Shown piece after piece: positions 1 to 8,241 of a stretch of DNA of 64,000 bases. The notes under the pieces were generated by a model. The model saw only the letters and a list, made by a program, of their open reading frames with translations, searched no databases and was not told the origin of the DNA. Origin of the DNA: Desulfobulbus sp. (GTDB lineage Bacteria > Desulfobacterota > Desulfobulbia > Desulfobulbales > Desulfobulbaceae); NCBI GenBank assembly GCA_028684915.1, contig JAQUEZ010000009.1:7232-71231 (forward strand). The letters run 5' to 3'. Made by a program: the position numbers and the translations under genes. Each line of letters starts with the position of its first letter. The first letter of the stretch is position 1.

Positions 1-192
1 TCGCTCACCATTCTTAATAATTGCATGCTCGAACCGGGTCTGGTTCAAGCGGAATCTCAGGATCGATTCCAGTTTGAACGCCAAGGCTATTTCTGCCTCG
101 ATGCCAAGGACAGCACGGCTGAAAAACCGGTGTTCAACCGGATCGTCACCTTGCGCGACAGTTGGGCCAAAATCAATGAGCAGGGTGCTTGA
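1..192 (+). CDS. glnS: Glutaminyl-tRNA synthetase, C-terminal end (partial)
   Basis: Frame 1 is open from the first base to a TGA at 190-192 and gives 63 residues. They match the end of the anticodon-binding beta-barrel of bacterial GlnRS: a [11 protein letters not shown] stretch, then a D(A/S)KDST motif, then PVFNR.VTLRD(S/T)WAKI near the end. The enzyme charges tRNA-Gln in the cytoplasm. The gene begins outside the window, so the catalytic Rossmann domain cannot be seen. Its stop lies one base before the feoA start, so glnS and feoA are probably co-transcribed or at least translationally close. The call rests on recognising the conserved C-terminal motif. Confidence 0.88.
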   Translation, partial: SLTILNNCMLEPGLVQAESQDRFQFERQGYFCLDAKDSTAEKPVFNRIVTLRDSWAKINEQGA

Positions 193-193
193 A

Positions 194-451
194 ATGACCA
201 TGATCAATCTTCGCAAAATGGCCATCAATCAAACCGGGACCATTGTCGCGGTCAAAGTCGGGGGGGAACTCGGGCGCCGCATTCGCGAAATGGGCCTGGT
301 TCCCGGCACCGAAATCACGGTCAAGCAGCGAGCCCCGCTCAACGACCCGGTTGCCCTACGGGTCATGGACGGTACACTCACCTTGCGCAACAACGAAGCG
401 GATTTCATTGAGGTGGACGTTCCCACGGAAAGCGCAACGGATCAAGGTTGA
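194..451 (+). CDS. feoA: FeoA family ferrous iron transport protein (first copy)
   Basis: An 85-residue SH3-like FeoA protein. The diagnostic core is GGELGRRIREMGLVPGTEITV near residues 22-42, followed by PVALRV and a short C-terminal beta strand. FeoA proteins are cytosolic partners that modulate the FeoB Fe(II) transporter. The reading frame continues upstream, but that part overlaps glnS in another frame, so ATG 194 (or ATG 200) is the sensible start. The Shine-Dalgarno is weak (AGCAGGG, about 180-186), which suggests coupling to glnS termination. The stop codon overlaps the left terminal repeat of a MITE-like element (448-612), so the repeat lies exactly at the gene's end. A second FeoA-domain gene lies downstream. 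Confidence 0.85.
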   Translation: MTMINLRKMAINQTGTIVAVKVGGELGRRIREMGLVPGTEITVKQRAPLNDPVALRVMDGTLTLRNNEADFIEVDVPTESATDQG

Positions 452-612
452 TGGACTCGTAAAAAGTCCATCACACTCTGAGAGATGGCTTAGTAAAAAC
501 ACAGATATACAAGGAGTAGCGCTTTTTTCGGCGCAAAGACATACATCAGGTATGTCGAGTGCCCGGAAAAACGCTGCGACGCAGGAGATCGAAGTTTTTA
601 CGACGTCATCAA
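448..612 (+). repeat. MITE-like repeat, copy A (full length)
   Basis: This 165-bp element starts TTGATGGACTCGTAAAAA (448-465) and ends TTTTTACGACGTCATCAA (595-612). The ends are near-perfect inverted copies of each other. The left end carries a local palindrome, TGGACT-N7-AGTCCA (452-470). Both junctions read ATCAAGGTTGAT (441-452 and 608-619), a 12-bp direct repeat. Related copies lie at 3898-3988, 49814-49906 (inverted) and 53139-53193, with a remnant at 35300-35318. No ORF inside encodes a transposase, so it would be mobilised, if at all, in trans. Confidence 0.8.
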
Positions 613-796
613 GGTTGATCACGCATGATGGATTGAGCAACATCACCCAAGCAGTGCACCAAGCATCAGCAAAGGCACATAATCCGTTTACCGTCTTTGG
701 GCAAAGCGGCCATTCTACCGCTCTTGCGTACTTCGATCCGCCACAAGCCCGCCCTGAAAAAAAACGACATCCCAACCTCGCCCCTTGGCAAAGCTA

Positions 797-832
797 TTGA
801 CAGTGATCATTGTTTGGGATAACTAACAATGA
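797..832 (+). promoter_or_regulatory. Candidate promoter with 8-bp inverted-repeat operator before second feoA
   Basis: A perfect -35 TTGACA (797-802) is followed by GATAAC (818-823), a fair -10 at a short 15-bp spacing. A perfect inverted repeat, TCATTGTT-N10-AACAATGA (807-832), overlaps the spacer and -10. That is where a repressor operator would sit. The repeat is AT-rich, but it does not match the 19-bp Fur consensus well enough to name a regulator. It lies about 200 bp before the second FeoA-domain gene and could control the feoA2 / Cys-rich protein / feoB unit. Confidence 0.4.
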
Positions 833-1028
833 CTGTTTTGCCGAGGGGAGTTGGCGGAGACGAGATTTTTGTCCGCCACACATCGAATGCACGCAAACAT
901 TGCCTCAACGGGCTACCCCGTCGCTTTGGAGGAAATGTTCGAAACACGAAGCGTTGTTCTCAAGGCTGTACAAGAGCGACAAACTTCGGGTGTGCTTGAC
1001 CCAATTTCACCAGGCGTTTGTCGTGTTC

Positions 1029-1352
1029 ATGGCCAAAGATCAACCTGCAGCTTCCTGCTTTTTCCTAACCGATTTTCTCTCCCGATGTCGTCGCCGGAAA
1101 AAATGTGCCCATCGGGCTGGGCAGTCGGCCACCCCACTTTCCCAGACCTGTTGCAACAGCCGTTTTCGTGTCTGCGCTATCAACGGAGACAGACGAACCT
1201 GTGCCAGGATGGCCAACCTAGGCCTCCTGCCCGGCTGTGAACTCGAACTGCTCTGTAAAGGGAACGGGCAGCAATGCATGATCAAAGTCAACGGTGGTAC
1301 CATCAGCCTTGATGCACCCACTGCCGCCAATATCATGGTTGCACCGGTCTGA
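1029..1352 (+). CDS. FeoA-domain protein (second copy), start uncertain
   Basis: The last 75 residues are a FeoA/SH3-like domain: PLSQ...RFRVCAINGD, then an R-x-x-N-L-G-L-L-P-G-C-E-L-E-L turn, then IKVNGGTISLD. The preceding 30 residues (Cys/Arg-rich, RCRRRKKC) are unlike a normal FeoA N-terminus. The frame stays open back to about 810 without a convincing ribosome-binding site. ATG 1029 is therefore only the best methionine, giving 107 aa. A frameshift upstream or a non-ATG start nearer 1100 are alternatives. The product probably works with FeoB; tandem FeoA genes before feoB are common in Desulfobacterota. The following small gene starts 77 bp downstream. Confidence 0.65.
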   Translation: MAKDQPAASCFFLTDFLSRCRRRKKCAHRAGQSATPLSQTCCNSRFRVCAINGDRRTCARMANLGLLPGCELELLCKGNGQQCMIKVNGGTISLDAPTAANIMVAPV

Positions 1353-1428
1353 CCCCTCTTCTTCTCAGTCATTGTCCACTACATATCTGCTAATCCGGAT
1401 TTTATTTCATTTCCGGAAGGAGACGATT

Positions 1429-1605
1429 ATGCAGCATCTGCTTGTTGCCGTGGCAGTGGCGATTGCAATTTTCTTCCTTGGTCGACGCCTGTGGAAAGCG
1501 TTCAAATCCGGTGATAATCTGGGCTGCGGCTGCGGATGTTCCGGCTGCTCGGGACAAAACCAATCCCGTCCCCAGCATACCCCCTTTCCAATGCATAAGC
1601 CCTGA
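1429..1605 (+). CDS. FeoB-associated Cys-rich membrane protein
   Basis: This 58-residue protein has one N-terminal hydrophobic helix (about residues 3-18), a basic stop-transfer (GRRLWKAFK) and a glycine/cysteine cluster CGCGCSGCSG (residues 33-42). That is the layout of the small Cys-rich membrane proteins found beside feoB (the 'FeoB-associated Cys-rich' family). ATG 1429 is chosen because of the strong Shine-Dalgarno GGAAGGAGA (1415-1423) and because the helix begins immediately. Its role in Fe(II) uptake is not established; metal handling at the FeoB pore is inferred from the cysteines and from position. feoB follows 117 bp downstream. Confidence 0.85.
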   Translation: MQHLLVAVAVAIAIFFLGRRLWKAFKSGDNLGCGCGCSGCSGQNQSRPQHTPFPMHKP

Positions 1606-1722
1606 TATACCCCCTACGGATGGTTCGTATTCCGTTTTCAGGTCTCCCTTTTTGCGGCAACCGAGGCATGCGTGAACGAACACCTTTAACCTTTTCCCCC
1701 TGCAACCCTACGCGCGAAATCC

Positions 1723-3894
1723 ATGAAAACAGCTTTGACCGTCGCCCTGGCAGGCAATCCCAACGCCGGAAAGACCACCCTTTTTAACCATCTTACCGGT
1801 GCACGCCAGCATGTGGGGAACTATCCGGGAGTCACGGTTGAACAGAAAGAGGGGTGTTGTCTCCATAACAGTAAGGGCTTACGAGTAGTTGATCTCCCTG
1901 GAACCTATTCCCTGACCGCCTACTCGGTGGAGGAACTGGTTGCCCGCGATTTCATCATCAACGAAAAACCTGATGTGGTGGTGGACGTGGTCGATGCAGC
2001 CAACCTGGAGCGGCACCTCTACCTCAGCTGTCAATTCCTCGAGCTGGGTGTGCCGATGGTCATCGCTCTCAACATGGTGGATGCGGCCGAAAAAAGAGGT
2101 ATTCTCATTAATGCCAATGAGTTGGGACAACGTCTGGGCGTGTCTGTCATCCCGATCGTCGCCCGAAACGGAAAAGGAGTTGAAGAGCTCCTCGATGCGG
2201 TTCTTGCCACTGCGGCCATGGAAACCCCACCGCATCCCGCCTTCCTCCGCTACGGCTCCGACATTGACGAGACCCTCTCCAACATGCTCGAGGACATCGC
2301 CCTCTGCACCGATCTGATTGCGACCTACCCCAACAGATGGCTTGGGGTGAAGCTGCTGGAGCATGACGAACAAATCGTGCAAAAAGCCCAGGTATCCTAC
2401 CCGGAAGTTGCTGAACGTCTCTTGGCCCGTTGCGAGGAGGTCGCCAACCATCTCCAGGATACTCTGGGTGTGTACCCCGAGGCGGTGATTGCTGATCATC
2501 GCTATGGCTTCATTAAATCGATCATCCACAAGGGTGTGGTTTCGCGCAAATTCCTGGCCGACCGGCTGTACACCTCGGATAAAATCGACAAGGTGGTCAC
2601 CCATCGATTTTTGGGCCCCCTGATCATGGCCGGGATCCTGTTTGTGCTCTACACCTTTACCTTCAGTTACAGTACGGTCATAGTTGACTGGCTCGCTGGA
2701 ATTTTTTCCTTTATCAACAGTATCATCGACGGTCTTCTCCCGGACGGCCCGTTCAAATCGATGCTTATCTCCGGTGTCGTGGACGGCGTTGGCGGGGTCA
2801 TGGGCTTTGTACCGATCATCATGTTCATGTTTTTTGGTATCGCCGTACTCGAAGACTCCGGCTACCTGGCTCGGGTAGCCTTTATGATGGATCGCATTTT
2901 TCACCTCTTTGGCCTGCACGGCTCTTCGGTTATGCCTTTTATTGTCTCCGGCGGTATCGCCGGTGGTTGCGCCGTCCCCGGTGTTATGGCCACTCGTACC
3001 CTACGCTCGCCCAAGGAACGAATGGCCACCCTGCTGACTGTTCCCTTCATGAACTGCGGCGCCAAGTTGCCGGTACTCACCCTGCTGATCGGTGCCTTTT
3101 TCTCCGCCCATCAGGCGCGTTACATGTTCCTGGCCACACTGGCGGCCTGGATAGTGGCGCTGTGTGCGGCTAAACTCTTGCGCATGACTGTGCTCAAGGG
3201 GGAATCCACCCCTTTTGTCATGGAACTTCCGCCTTACCGCTTTCCTACCATCAAAGGGTTGTTTATTCACACCTGGGAACGGACCTGGCAGTACATGAAG
3301 AAGGCGGGAACCGTCATTCTCGGTATCTCGATTCTGATCTGGGCGATGATGACCTATCCCGGTCTTTCCAACGAGCAGACAGCCCAATTTGAGCACCGAC
3401 GTCAGCAGGCGGAGACCACCTATGCTGCCGGGTCGGAAGAGTTGACCAAAGCGGTGCAAGCGATTGAAGGAGACAAGGCCATGGAGCGGCTGCGTCACTC
3501 CATGGGCGGACGCATTGGGATTGCCGTTGAAGCGGTCAGCCGCTATGCAGGTATTGATTGGCGAACCAACATCGCCTTGATTGGTGGGTTCGCGGCCAAG
3601 GAGGTCATCATTTCCACGCTTGGGACCGCCTATTCTCTGGGTGAGGTGACCTCGGATGAAACCACATCGCTGAGCGATCGCCTTGCCAAGGATCCGGACT
3701 GGAATCCGGTAAAGGCGCTGGCGGTGATGGTGTTCATCATGTTCTACGCCCCCTGTTTTGTCACCGTGGTCTGCATTGCCAAAGAAGCAGGGTCATGGAA
3801 ATGGGCCGCCTTTTCCATGGCGTTCAATACCATCTTTGCCTTTGCCATAGCCGTGGCAGTGTATCAGATAGGCGCTTTGCTCTACCTTCATTAA
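1723..3894 (+). CDS. feoB: Ferrous iron transporter FeoB
   Basis: FeoB moves Fe(II) across the inner membrane. The 723-aa protein has the N-terminal G domain: G1 GNPNAGKT (11-18), G3 DLPG (57-60), G4 NMVD (117-120), G5-like ARNGKG near 147-152. The helical S domain follows, then the polytopic membrane domain from about residue 290. The two Gate motifs are visible, GGCAVPGVMATRTL and PFMNCGAKLPVL, with the conserved Cys residues. The length is normal for a single-chain FeoB. No strong Shine-Dalgarno precedes ATG 1723, but the G1 motif must begin almost at once. It is the last gene of the Feo cluster; a repeat copy begins four bases after its stop. Confidence 0.97.
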   Translation: MKTALTVALAGNPNAGKTTLFNHLTGARQHVGNYPGVTVEQKEGCCLHNSKGLRVVDLPGTYSLTAYSVEELVARDFIINEKPDVVVDVVDAANLERHLYLSCQFLELGVPMVIALNMVDAAEKRGILINANELGQRLGVSVIPIVARNGKGVEELLDAVLATAAMETPPHPAFLRYGSDIDETLSNMLEDIALCTDLIATYPNRWLGVKLLEHDEQIVQKAQVSYPEVAERLLARCEEVANHLQDTLGVYPEAVIADHRYGFIKSIIHKGVVSRKFLADRLYTSDKIDKVVTHRFLGPLIMAGILFVLYTFTFSYSTVIVDWLAGIFSFINSIIDGLLPDGPFKSMLISGVVDGVGGVMGFVPIIMFMFFGIAVLEDSGYLARVAFMMDRIFHLFGLHGSSVMPFIVSGGIAGGCAVPGVMATRTLRSPKERMATLLTVPFMNCGAKLPVLTLLIGAFFSAHQARYMFLATLAAWIVALCAAKLLRMTVLKGESTPFVMELPPYRFPTIKGLFIHTWERTWQYMKKAGTVILGISILIWAMMTYPGLSNEQTAQFEHRRQQAETTYAAGSEELTKAVQAIEGDKAMERLRHSMGGRIGIAVEAVSRYAGIDWRTNIALIGGFAAKEVIISTLGTAYSLGEVTSDETTSLSDRLAKDPDWNPVKALAVMVFIMFYAPCFVTVVCIAKEAGSWKWAAFSMAFNTIFAFAIAVAVYQIGALLYLH

Positions 3895-3897
3895 GGA

Positions 3898-3988
3898 TGA
3901 TGGACTCGTAAAAAATCCATCACACGCTAAAAAATGGCTCGGTAAAATTGCAGGTATTCAAACAGTAGATTTTTCACGGCGTCACCAA
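3898..3988 (+). repeat. MITE-like repeat, copy B (internally deleted)
   Basis: About 91 bp. The left end TGATGGACTCGTAAAAA (3898-3914) and the following ATGGCTCGGTAAAA core match copy A. The right end TTTTTCACGGCGTCACCAA (3970-3988) is a diverged version of copy A's right terminus. Most of the centre is missing. The flanks share AAGGAT on both sides (3893-3898 and 3987-3992). It separates feoB from the convergent aldolase gene and may serve as a hairpin between them. Confidence 0.7.
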
Positions 3989-3994
3989 GGATAT

Positions 3995-4627
3995 CTAGGC
4001 CTTATATCCGGCAAACCGCTTGTACACCTCGGCCATAGCGGCCGAGGAAAGCACCGGAGGTTCGCTGACCTGCAGGGCCTGGAGGTACATCCGCGCCAGG
4101 GCTTCGACCTCGATCGCCAGGGCCAGTACGTGTTCCAGGTCGGCCGCATAGCAAATCATCCCATGGTGCCCGAGCAAGGTGGCCAAGCGATCTTCCAGGG
4201 CGACAATAGCTGCATCGGATAACTCCTGAGTGCCAAAGGTGGCATAGGGTGCGCAGCGGATGGAGTCGCCACCGGCTATGGCCACCATATAATGCAAGGC
4301 GGGTATCGGTCGCTCCAGGCAGGCTAGGGTGGTGCAGTACGGGCTATGGGCATGAAGGATGGCTCCGGCCTGGGGATAACGGGCATAGATATCCCGATGC
4401 ATGCGCCATTCAGAAGATGGCCGCCGCGTTCCCTGTGCCCGCCCTTCCATATCCAGCCAGACCATATCCTCGGGGCGACATTGATCATAGGCAAGCGCCG
4501 AGGGTGTAATGAGAAACCCCGCCCGCTCGCGCACACTGATATTGCCGGAGGTGCCTTGATTCAGCCCCTGGCTGTTCATCGCCCGTGCTGTGGCCAGCAG
4601 TTGCTGGCGCAATGCGCTATTCGCCAT
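3995..4627 (-). CDS. Class II aldolase (FucA-like), probable DHAP-shunt aldolase
   Basis: This 210-aa protein belongs to the class II aldolase/adducin family and resembles L-fuculose-1-phosphate aldolase. The zinc ligands HAH (H92, H94) and H155 (in LGHHG) and the catalytic Glu (E73 in SSEWRMH) are at the same positions as in E. coli FucA. The GTSGNIS phosphate-binding loop is at 25-31. The start codon overlaps the mtnA stop by one base (TAATG), so the two are translationally coupled. With MtnA as partner, the likely reaction is cleavage of 5-(methylthio)ribulose-1-phosphate or 5-deoxyribulose-1-phosphate to DHAP and an aldehyde. FucA or MtnB-like roles are alternatives, but no other fucose or Met-salvage genes are nearby. 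Confidence 0.88.
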   Translation of the reverse strand: MANSALRQQLLATARAMNSQGLNQGTSGNISVRERAGFLITPSALAYDQCRPEDMVWLDMEGRAQGTRRPSSEWRMHRDIYARYPQAGAILHAHSPYCTTLACLERPIPALHYMVAIAGGDSIRCAPYATFGTQELSDAAIVALEDRLATLLGHHGMICYAADLEHVLALAIEVEALARMYLQALQVSEPPVLSSAAMAEVYKRFAGYKA

Positions 4628-5718
4628 TACCCTCGCTCCGGATAAAGCCCCAACAACCCTTTCCTGCTTGCCGCACAGATACCGCGCTCGGTGATCAATC
4701 CACTCACCAGTCTGGCCGGAGTGACATCAAAAGCTGGATTAACCGCTGGTGTAGCCGAGGGCGCGATCGAAAATTGCTGGACCGAGCCGCTGGTATCCAG
4801 GCCCATGAGTTGCAGCACCTCCTCTTGGCTCCGCTCCTCAATCGGAATTTCAGCCACACCATCGCTCACACTCCAGTCCACGGTGGATCCAGGAAGGGCT
4901 ACATAAAAAGGAACCTTATTGTCGGCTGCTGCTAGGGCCTTGAGATAGGTACCTATCTTGTTGCAGACATCGCCGCTGGCCGTAGTCCGGTCGGTGCCGA
5001 CAATACAGAGATCGACCTGGCCATGCTGCATCAGATGACCACCGGCATTATCGACGATTAAATGATGGGGAATTCCAGCAGCCACCAGTTCCCAGGCAGT
5101 CAGGCTGGCACCCTGATTACGCGGCCGGGTTTCATCGACCCAGACATGAACCTGGATTCCGCTTTGCGTGGCTTTGAAAATCGGAGCCAGCGCAGTGCCC
5201 CAGTCAACCGTGGCCAACCAACCAGCATTACAGTGGGTCAGCACATTGACCGGTTTTCCACCGTTTTTCGCATACACATCCGCGATCAGTTTGGCCCCGT
5301 GGCTACCGAGAGCCTCGTTGGCGGCCACATCTTCCTCACAAATCCGCCCCGCCTCCAGGTAGGCCTCGGCCAGACGTTTTTCCTCAGGCAAGGGCAACAA
5401 AAGGCCAAGCATCCGCTCCACTGCCCAACGCAGATTAATCGCGGTCGGCCGGCAGGCTATCAACCGCGTTGCCATATCCTGCAGCGCTTCAGATTGCACA
5501 CTCTCCCGCAATCCAAGACAAATGCCGTAGGCAGCGGTTGCCCCGATCAAAGGTGCCCCGCGGACCAGCATCCGACGAATGGCATCCATGGCCTGCTCCA
5601 CCGTATCCAGGCGCACCACCCTGAATTGAAAGGGAAGCAGGGTCTGATCGATAATTTCTACCCCTATTCCATCTTTTGCCAGCCAAATGGACCGATATGC
5701 CTTGCCGTTTACCTTCAC
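4627..5718 (-). CDS. mtnA: S-methyl-5-thioribose-1-phosphate isomerase MtnA
   Basis: MtnA converts methylthioribose-1-phosphate (or 5-deoxyribose-1-phosphate) to the ribulose-1-phosphate. The catalytic Cys (C163 in LTHCNAGWL) and Asp (D243 in IVGTDRTT) are present, each three residues later than C160/D240 of the Bacillus enzyme. The RGAPLIG and GDVCNKIGTY motifs are also present. The frame is open to 5787, but I choose the GTG at 5718. It gives the canonical MKVNGK..YR.IW N-terminus and 363 aa, and has AAGAGGG six bases upstream. It is the first gene of a two-gene minus-strand operon with the aldolase. No mtnP or mtnK is in the window, so the phosphorylated substrate must be made elsewhere. 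Confidence 0.92.
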   Translation of the reverse strand: MKVNGKAYRSIWLAKDGIGVEIIDQTLLPFQFRVVRLDTVEQAMDAIRRMLVRGAPLIGATAAYGICLGLRESVQSEALQDMATRLIACRPTAINLRWAVERMLGLLLPLPEEKRLAEAYLEAGRICEEDVAANEALGSHGAKLIADVYAKNGGKPVNVLTHCNAGWLATVDWGTALAPIFKATQSGIQVHVWVDETRPRNQGASLTAWELVAAGIPHHLIVDNAGGHLMQHGQVDLCIVGTDRTTASGDVCNKIGTYLKALAAADNKVPFYVALPGSTVDWSVSDGVAEIPIEERSQEEVLQLMGLDTSGSVQQFSIAPSATPAVNPAFDVTPARLVSGLITERGICAASRKGLLGLYPERG

Positions 5719-5867
5719 CGTATGCCCTCTTTTAAGATAGTGGTTTGCCTTCTCTTCTTGCCCTACGACACTACCGAATAGAGACAAGTAGGGTCAAGTC
5801 TATTCTCAACCCCATGCCATGGTCGAACCAATGTGGCGCCGCAGGGTTGGTTTCAATCCTTCATAAA

Positions 5868-5897
5868 CTGGATTTTTCCCCCACCCTCTGCTATACA
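5868..5897 (+). promoter_or_regulatory. Extended -10 promoter before HDOD kinase
   Basis: TGCTATACA (5889-5897) is an extended -10 element (TGn plus TATACA). The -35 (CTGGAT, 5868-5873) is weak, as often with extended -10 promoters. Transcription would start near 5904. This excludes the in-frame ATG at 5898 and supports ATG 5943 as the start of the kinase gene. Confidence 0.45.
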
Positions 5898-5942
5898 ATG
5901 GCTGAATCCTACCTTTTATCGATCTTCCGGGCTAAACAACCG

Positions 5943-8078
5943 ATGAACACGCCGCAGAAAGTGCTCTCCAACCTCAAAGTATCCGGGAACCTGCCCAGCA
6001 TGCCGCAGGTGTTGGTCCAACTGTTGGACAGCTGCCAAAACCCGGAGGTCAAAATCCAGGCAATCGCCCACATCGTCGACAAGGATGCCGCCCTCAGCGC
6101 CAAGGTGCTGCAACTGGTCAACTCTGCGTTCATCGGCGCTCGCAAAGCCATTCGCAGCGTTGAACAGGCAGTGGTCTATCTGGGGATGGATACGGTGCGT
6201 AACCTGGCTATTTCCGTCTCAGTGCACCAGGTATTTCGCCGGGTGGAAACCAACGGTTTGCTCTCCATTGATCGCTTCTGGCACCACTCCTACACCAATG
6301 CCCTGCTTGCCCAAAATATTGCTAAAACGATCAATTACCCCGACCCATCGGAAGCCTACTTGGCCGGTTTGCTGCATGATATCGGCAAACTGCTGCTTTG
6401 GATGGCTTTTCCCGGAAGTTACGCCCCGCTGCTGCTCAAGGGTGTCCGTTGTCATGATGCCCGGCTTGCCTTTCTTGAAGAGGAGAAACTGCACGTCAAC
6501 CACTGCCAGGCCGGTGCCTGGCTCTGTGAAGAGTGGCACTTGCCCATGCTTATCGCCGATGCCATCCGCTACCATCATCATGCCCTTGACGAGGTGCGAC
6601 AAACCCTGCCGCTGACGAAGATTATCTGTCTCGCCGACTTGCTCAGCCACAACGAACCTGACGCGCCAGAATGCTTAGATGCTGCGGAAAGACTGTTTGC
6701 CCTGCCCCGGGATCAAGCGACCACCCTGGCAGAAGGCATTGAGGAACAAATTGACCAGTTGGCTGACCAACTTGGTATCCGCATACCGCGTCTTGCCAAG
6801 ACCTCCCATGACAAAGAACCGGAATGTGAAGAGGCCCACAAGGAAACATCAAAAGGCCTGATCAGCCGAATCCGTGACATCTCTCAACTCAGTGGCCTTC
6901 TTGACAACCTCTTACGGGCCGAACAACGCGAACAGATCATCCTGGCCGTTGAGCGAGGGGTGCAAATCCTCTTTAACGAGGAACGATGTCTGCTTCTGCT
7001 GCCCGACGAAGCAACAGGACGGCTTTCGGCCCAAACCTCGCCGGAAAACAGTCTAGGGAGGGAGATAGAAGGCCTTTTTTTTGACACCGATAACGCTGCG
7101 GACAGCCTGCTCTCCCAGGCGATCGACTCGGGTCTGGTGCAGCATTCCTTCATGGAAAAACGAGAAAGACAAACACCGACGCCTCTCTTTGATGCCCAGC
7201 TGCAACACCTGCTCGGCACCGAGGGGATGGCGATTTTTCCACTCACCTGCCATCAACGGTCTGAAGGCCTGCTCCTGATTGGTTTAATGAAACAATCGTC
7301 ACGTTCTCTAATCGGACAGGCAGGGGCTCTCCAATTGCTGGCCAATCAGGCGGCGGTGGCTCTTCAGTTGGAGAGAATTCGCCGTCAACAGAGCAAGCGA
7401 ATTATTGAGGAACGTCTGCGGGCCGCAACCTTGGTCGCCCGCAAAATCGGCCATGAAATCAATAATCCGTTGGCCATTCTACGCAATTATCTGCATATTC
7501 TTGAGCGCAAGGCCAGTCAGGGACAGGGCATTAGCGAAGAAATAACCATCCTTGACGAAGAAATGGAACGACTTGCCCGCATCACCCGTGGGCTGGAAGA
7601 TCTTTCCCGAGAAAACGACCTCCCCCATTTGGTAACGGTCGATCTGCAGCCATTGCTGGAAAAAATCCTGGCGCCATTTCGTGCCTCGTTGCCCTTGGAA
7701 GGTTCGGCAGACATTGTTCTCGTCACTACCGCTCTCCCCCGGCAGTTAAAAACCGACCCGGGCTACCTGCAGCAGATCCTGCACAACCTGATTAAAAATG
7801 GATTGGAAGCCATCAAGGACCAAGGCGTGGTCACCGTCAGGGCCGAGCAGGTGGACGACAAGGTTCATATCCATGTGGAGGATAACGGCCCCGGAATTTC
7901 ACCTCAACAACGGGGAGAACTGTTCCATGCCGGATTTTCCACGAAAAACAGTGCACACCGTGGCCTTGGCCTCTCTATTGCATCTGCACTTGCCAAACAA
8001 ATGCGAGGTAATCTTCAGTGTAGCCCCCTGGCCGGCAAAACGATCTTCACCCTCACCCTACCGCTTGAATCGCCCTGA
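5943..8078 (+). CDS. HDOD-GAF sensor histidine kinase
   Basis: A 711-aa soluble kinase. The HDOD domain (about 10-205) keeps the H145-D146-x-x-K149 motif (LLHDIGK). A GAF-like segment follows at about 290-475. The kinase core has its phospho-acceptor at H504 (KIGHEINNPLA), an N box (ILHNLIKNGLEAI), a G1 box (VEDNGPGIS) and a G2 box (RGLGLSIA), so it should be active. No membrane segment is seen. HDOD domains occur in bacterial signalling proteins, often in c-di-GMP or motility contexts, without a generally accepted catalytic role. ATG 5943 is preferred over the longer frame because a promoter -10 overlaps the earlier ATG. A hybrid kinase follows, separated by a probable terminator. Confidence 0.88.
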   Translation: MNTPQKVLSNLKVSGNLPSMPQVLVQLLDSCQNPEVKIQAIAHIVDKDAALSAKVLQLVNSAFIGARKAIRSVEQAVVYLGMDTVRNLAISVSVHQVFRRVETNGLLSIDRFWHHSYTNALLAQNIAKTINYPDPSEAYLAGLLHDIGKLLLWMAFPGSYAPLLLKGVRCHDARLAFLEEEKLHVNHCQAGAWLCEEWHLPMLIADAIRYHHHALDEVRQTLPLTKIICLADLLSHNEPDAPECLDAAERLFALPRDQATTLAEGIEEQIDQLADQLGIRIPRLAKTSHDKEPECEEAHKETSKGLISRIRDISQLSGLLDNLLRAEQREQIILAVERGVQILFNEERCLLLLPDEATGRLSAQTSPENSLGREIEGLFFDTDNAADSLLSQAIDSGLVQHSFMEKRERQTPTPLFDAQLQHLLGTEGMAIFPLTCHQRSEGLLLIGLMKQSSRSLIGQAGALQLLANQAAVALQLERIRRQQSKRIIEERLRAATLVARKIGHEINNPLAILRNYLHILERKASQGQGISEEITILDEEMERLARITRGLEDLSRENDLPHLVTVDLQPLLEKILAPFRASLPLEGSADIVLVTTALPRQLKTDPGYLQQILHNLIKNGLEAIKDQGVVTVRAEQVDDKVHIHVEDNGPGISPQQRGELFHAGFSTKNSAHRGLGLSIASALAKQMRGNLQCSPLAGKTIFTLTLPLESP

Positions 8079-8159
8079 ATCCCTTGTCACGCTTAAACAA
8101 TTAACATTTTTTCATTGGACATTTCACGCGAGAAACGCTTGAATGATTATTGCGAGTCT

Positions 8160-8182
8160 GACTCACTGACCGAGTCTTTTTT
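8160..8182 (+). terminator. Probable intrinsic terminator after HDOD kinase
   Basis: Stem GACTC (8160-8164) / GAGTC (8172-8176) with a 7-base loop, followed by six T (8177-8182). The stem is short, and a second GAGTC just upstream (8154-8158) could pair alternatively. A TTGACA (-35-like) follows at about 8189, which may start the next transcript. Confidence 0.5.
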
Positions 8183-8241
8183 CACCGGTTGACAAAACAT
8201 GCCTATTTTCAGTTAACCACCGTTTTCAAAGAACATATTCC

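Noticed and set aside
797..832. Fur box in front of feoA2
   Set aside because: The inverted repeat TCATTGTT-N10-AACAATGA has a longer spacer and different arms from the GATAATGAT-type Fur site.
810..1240. A separate gene in the 851-1240 frame
   Set aside because: Starts with TTG directly on a purine tract without spacing, no homology recognised, and overlaps the FeoA domain in another frame.
1879..2919. A 346-codon open frame antisense to feoB
   Set aside because: It lies fully inside feoB, has His/Val-rich composition typical of a codon shadow, and has no recognisable motif.
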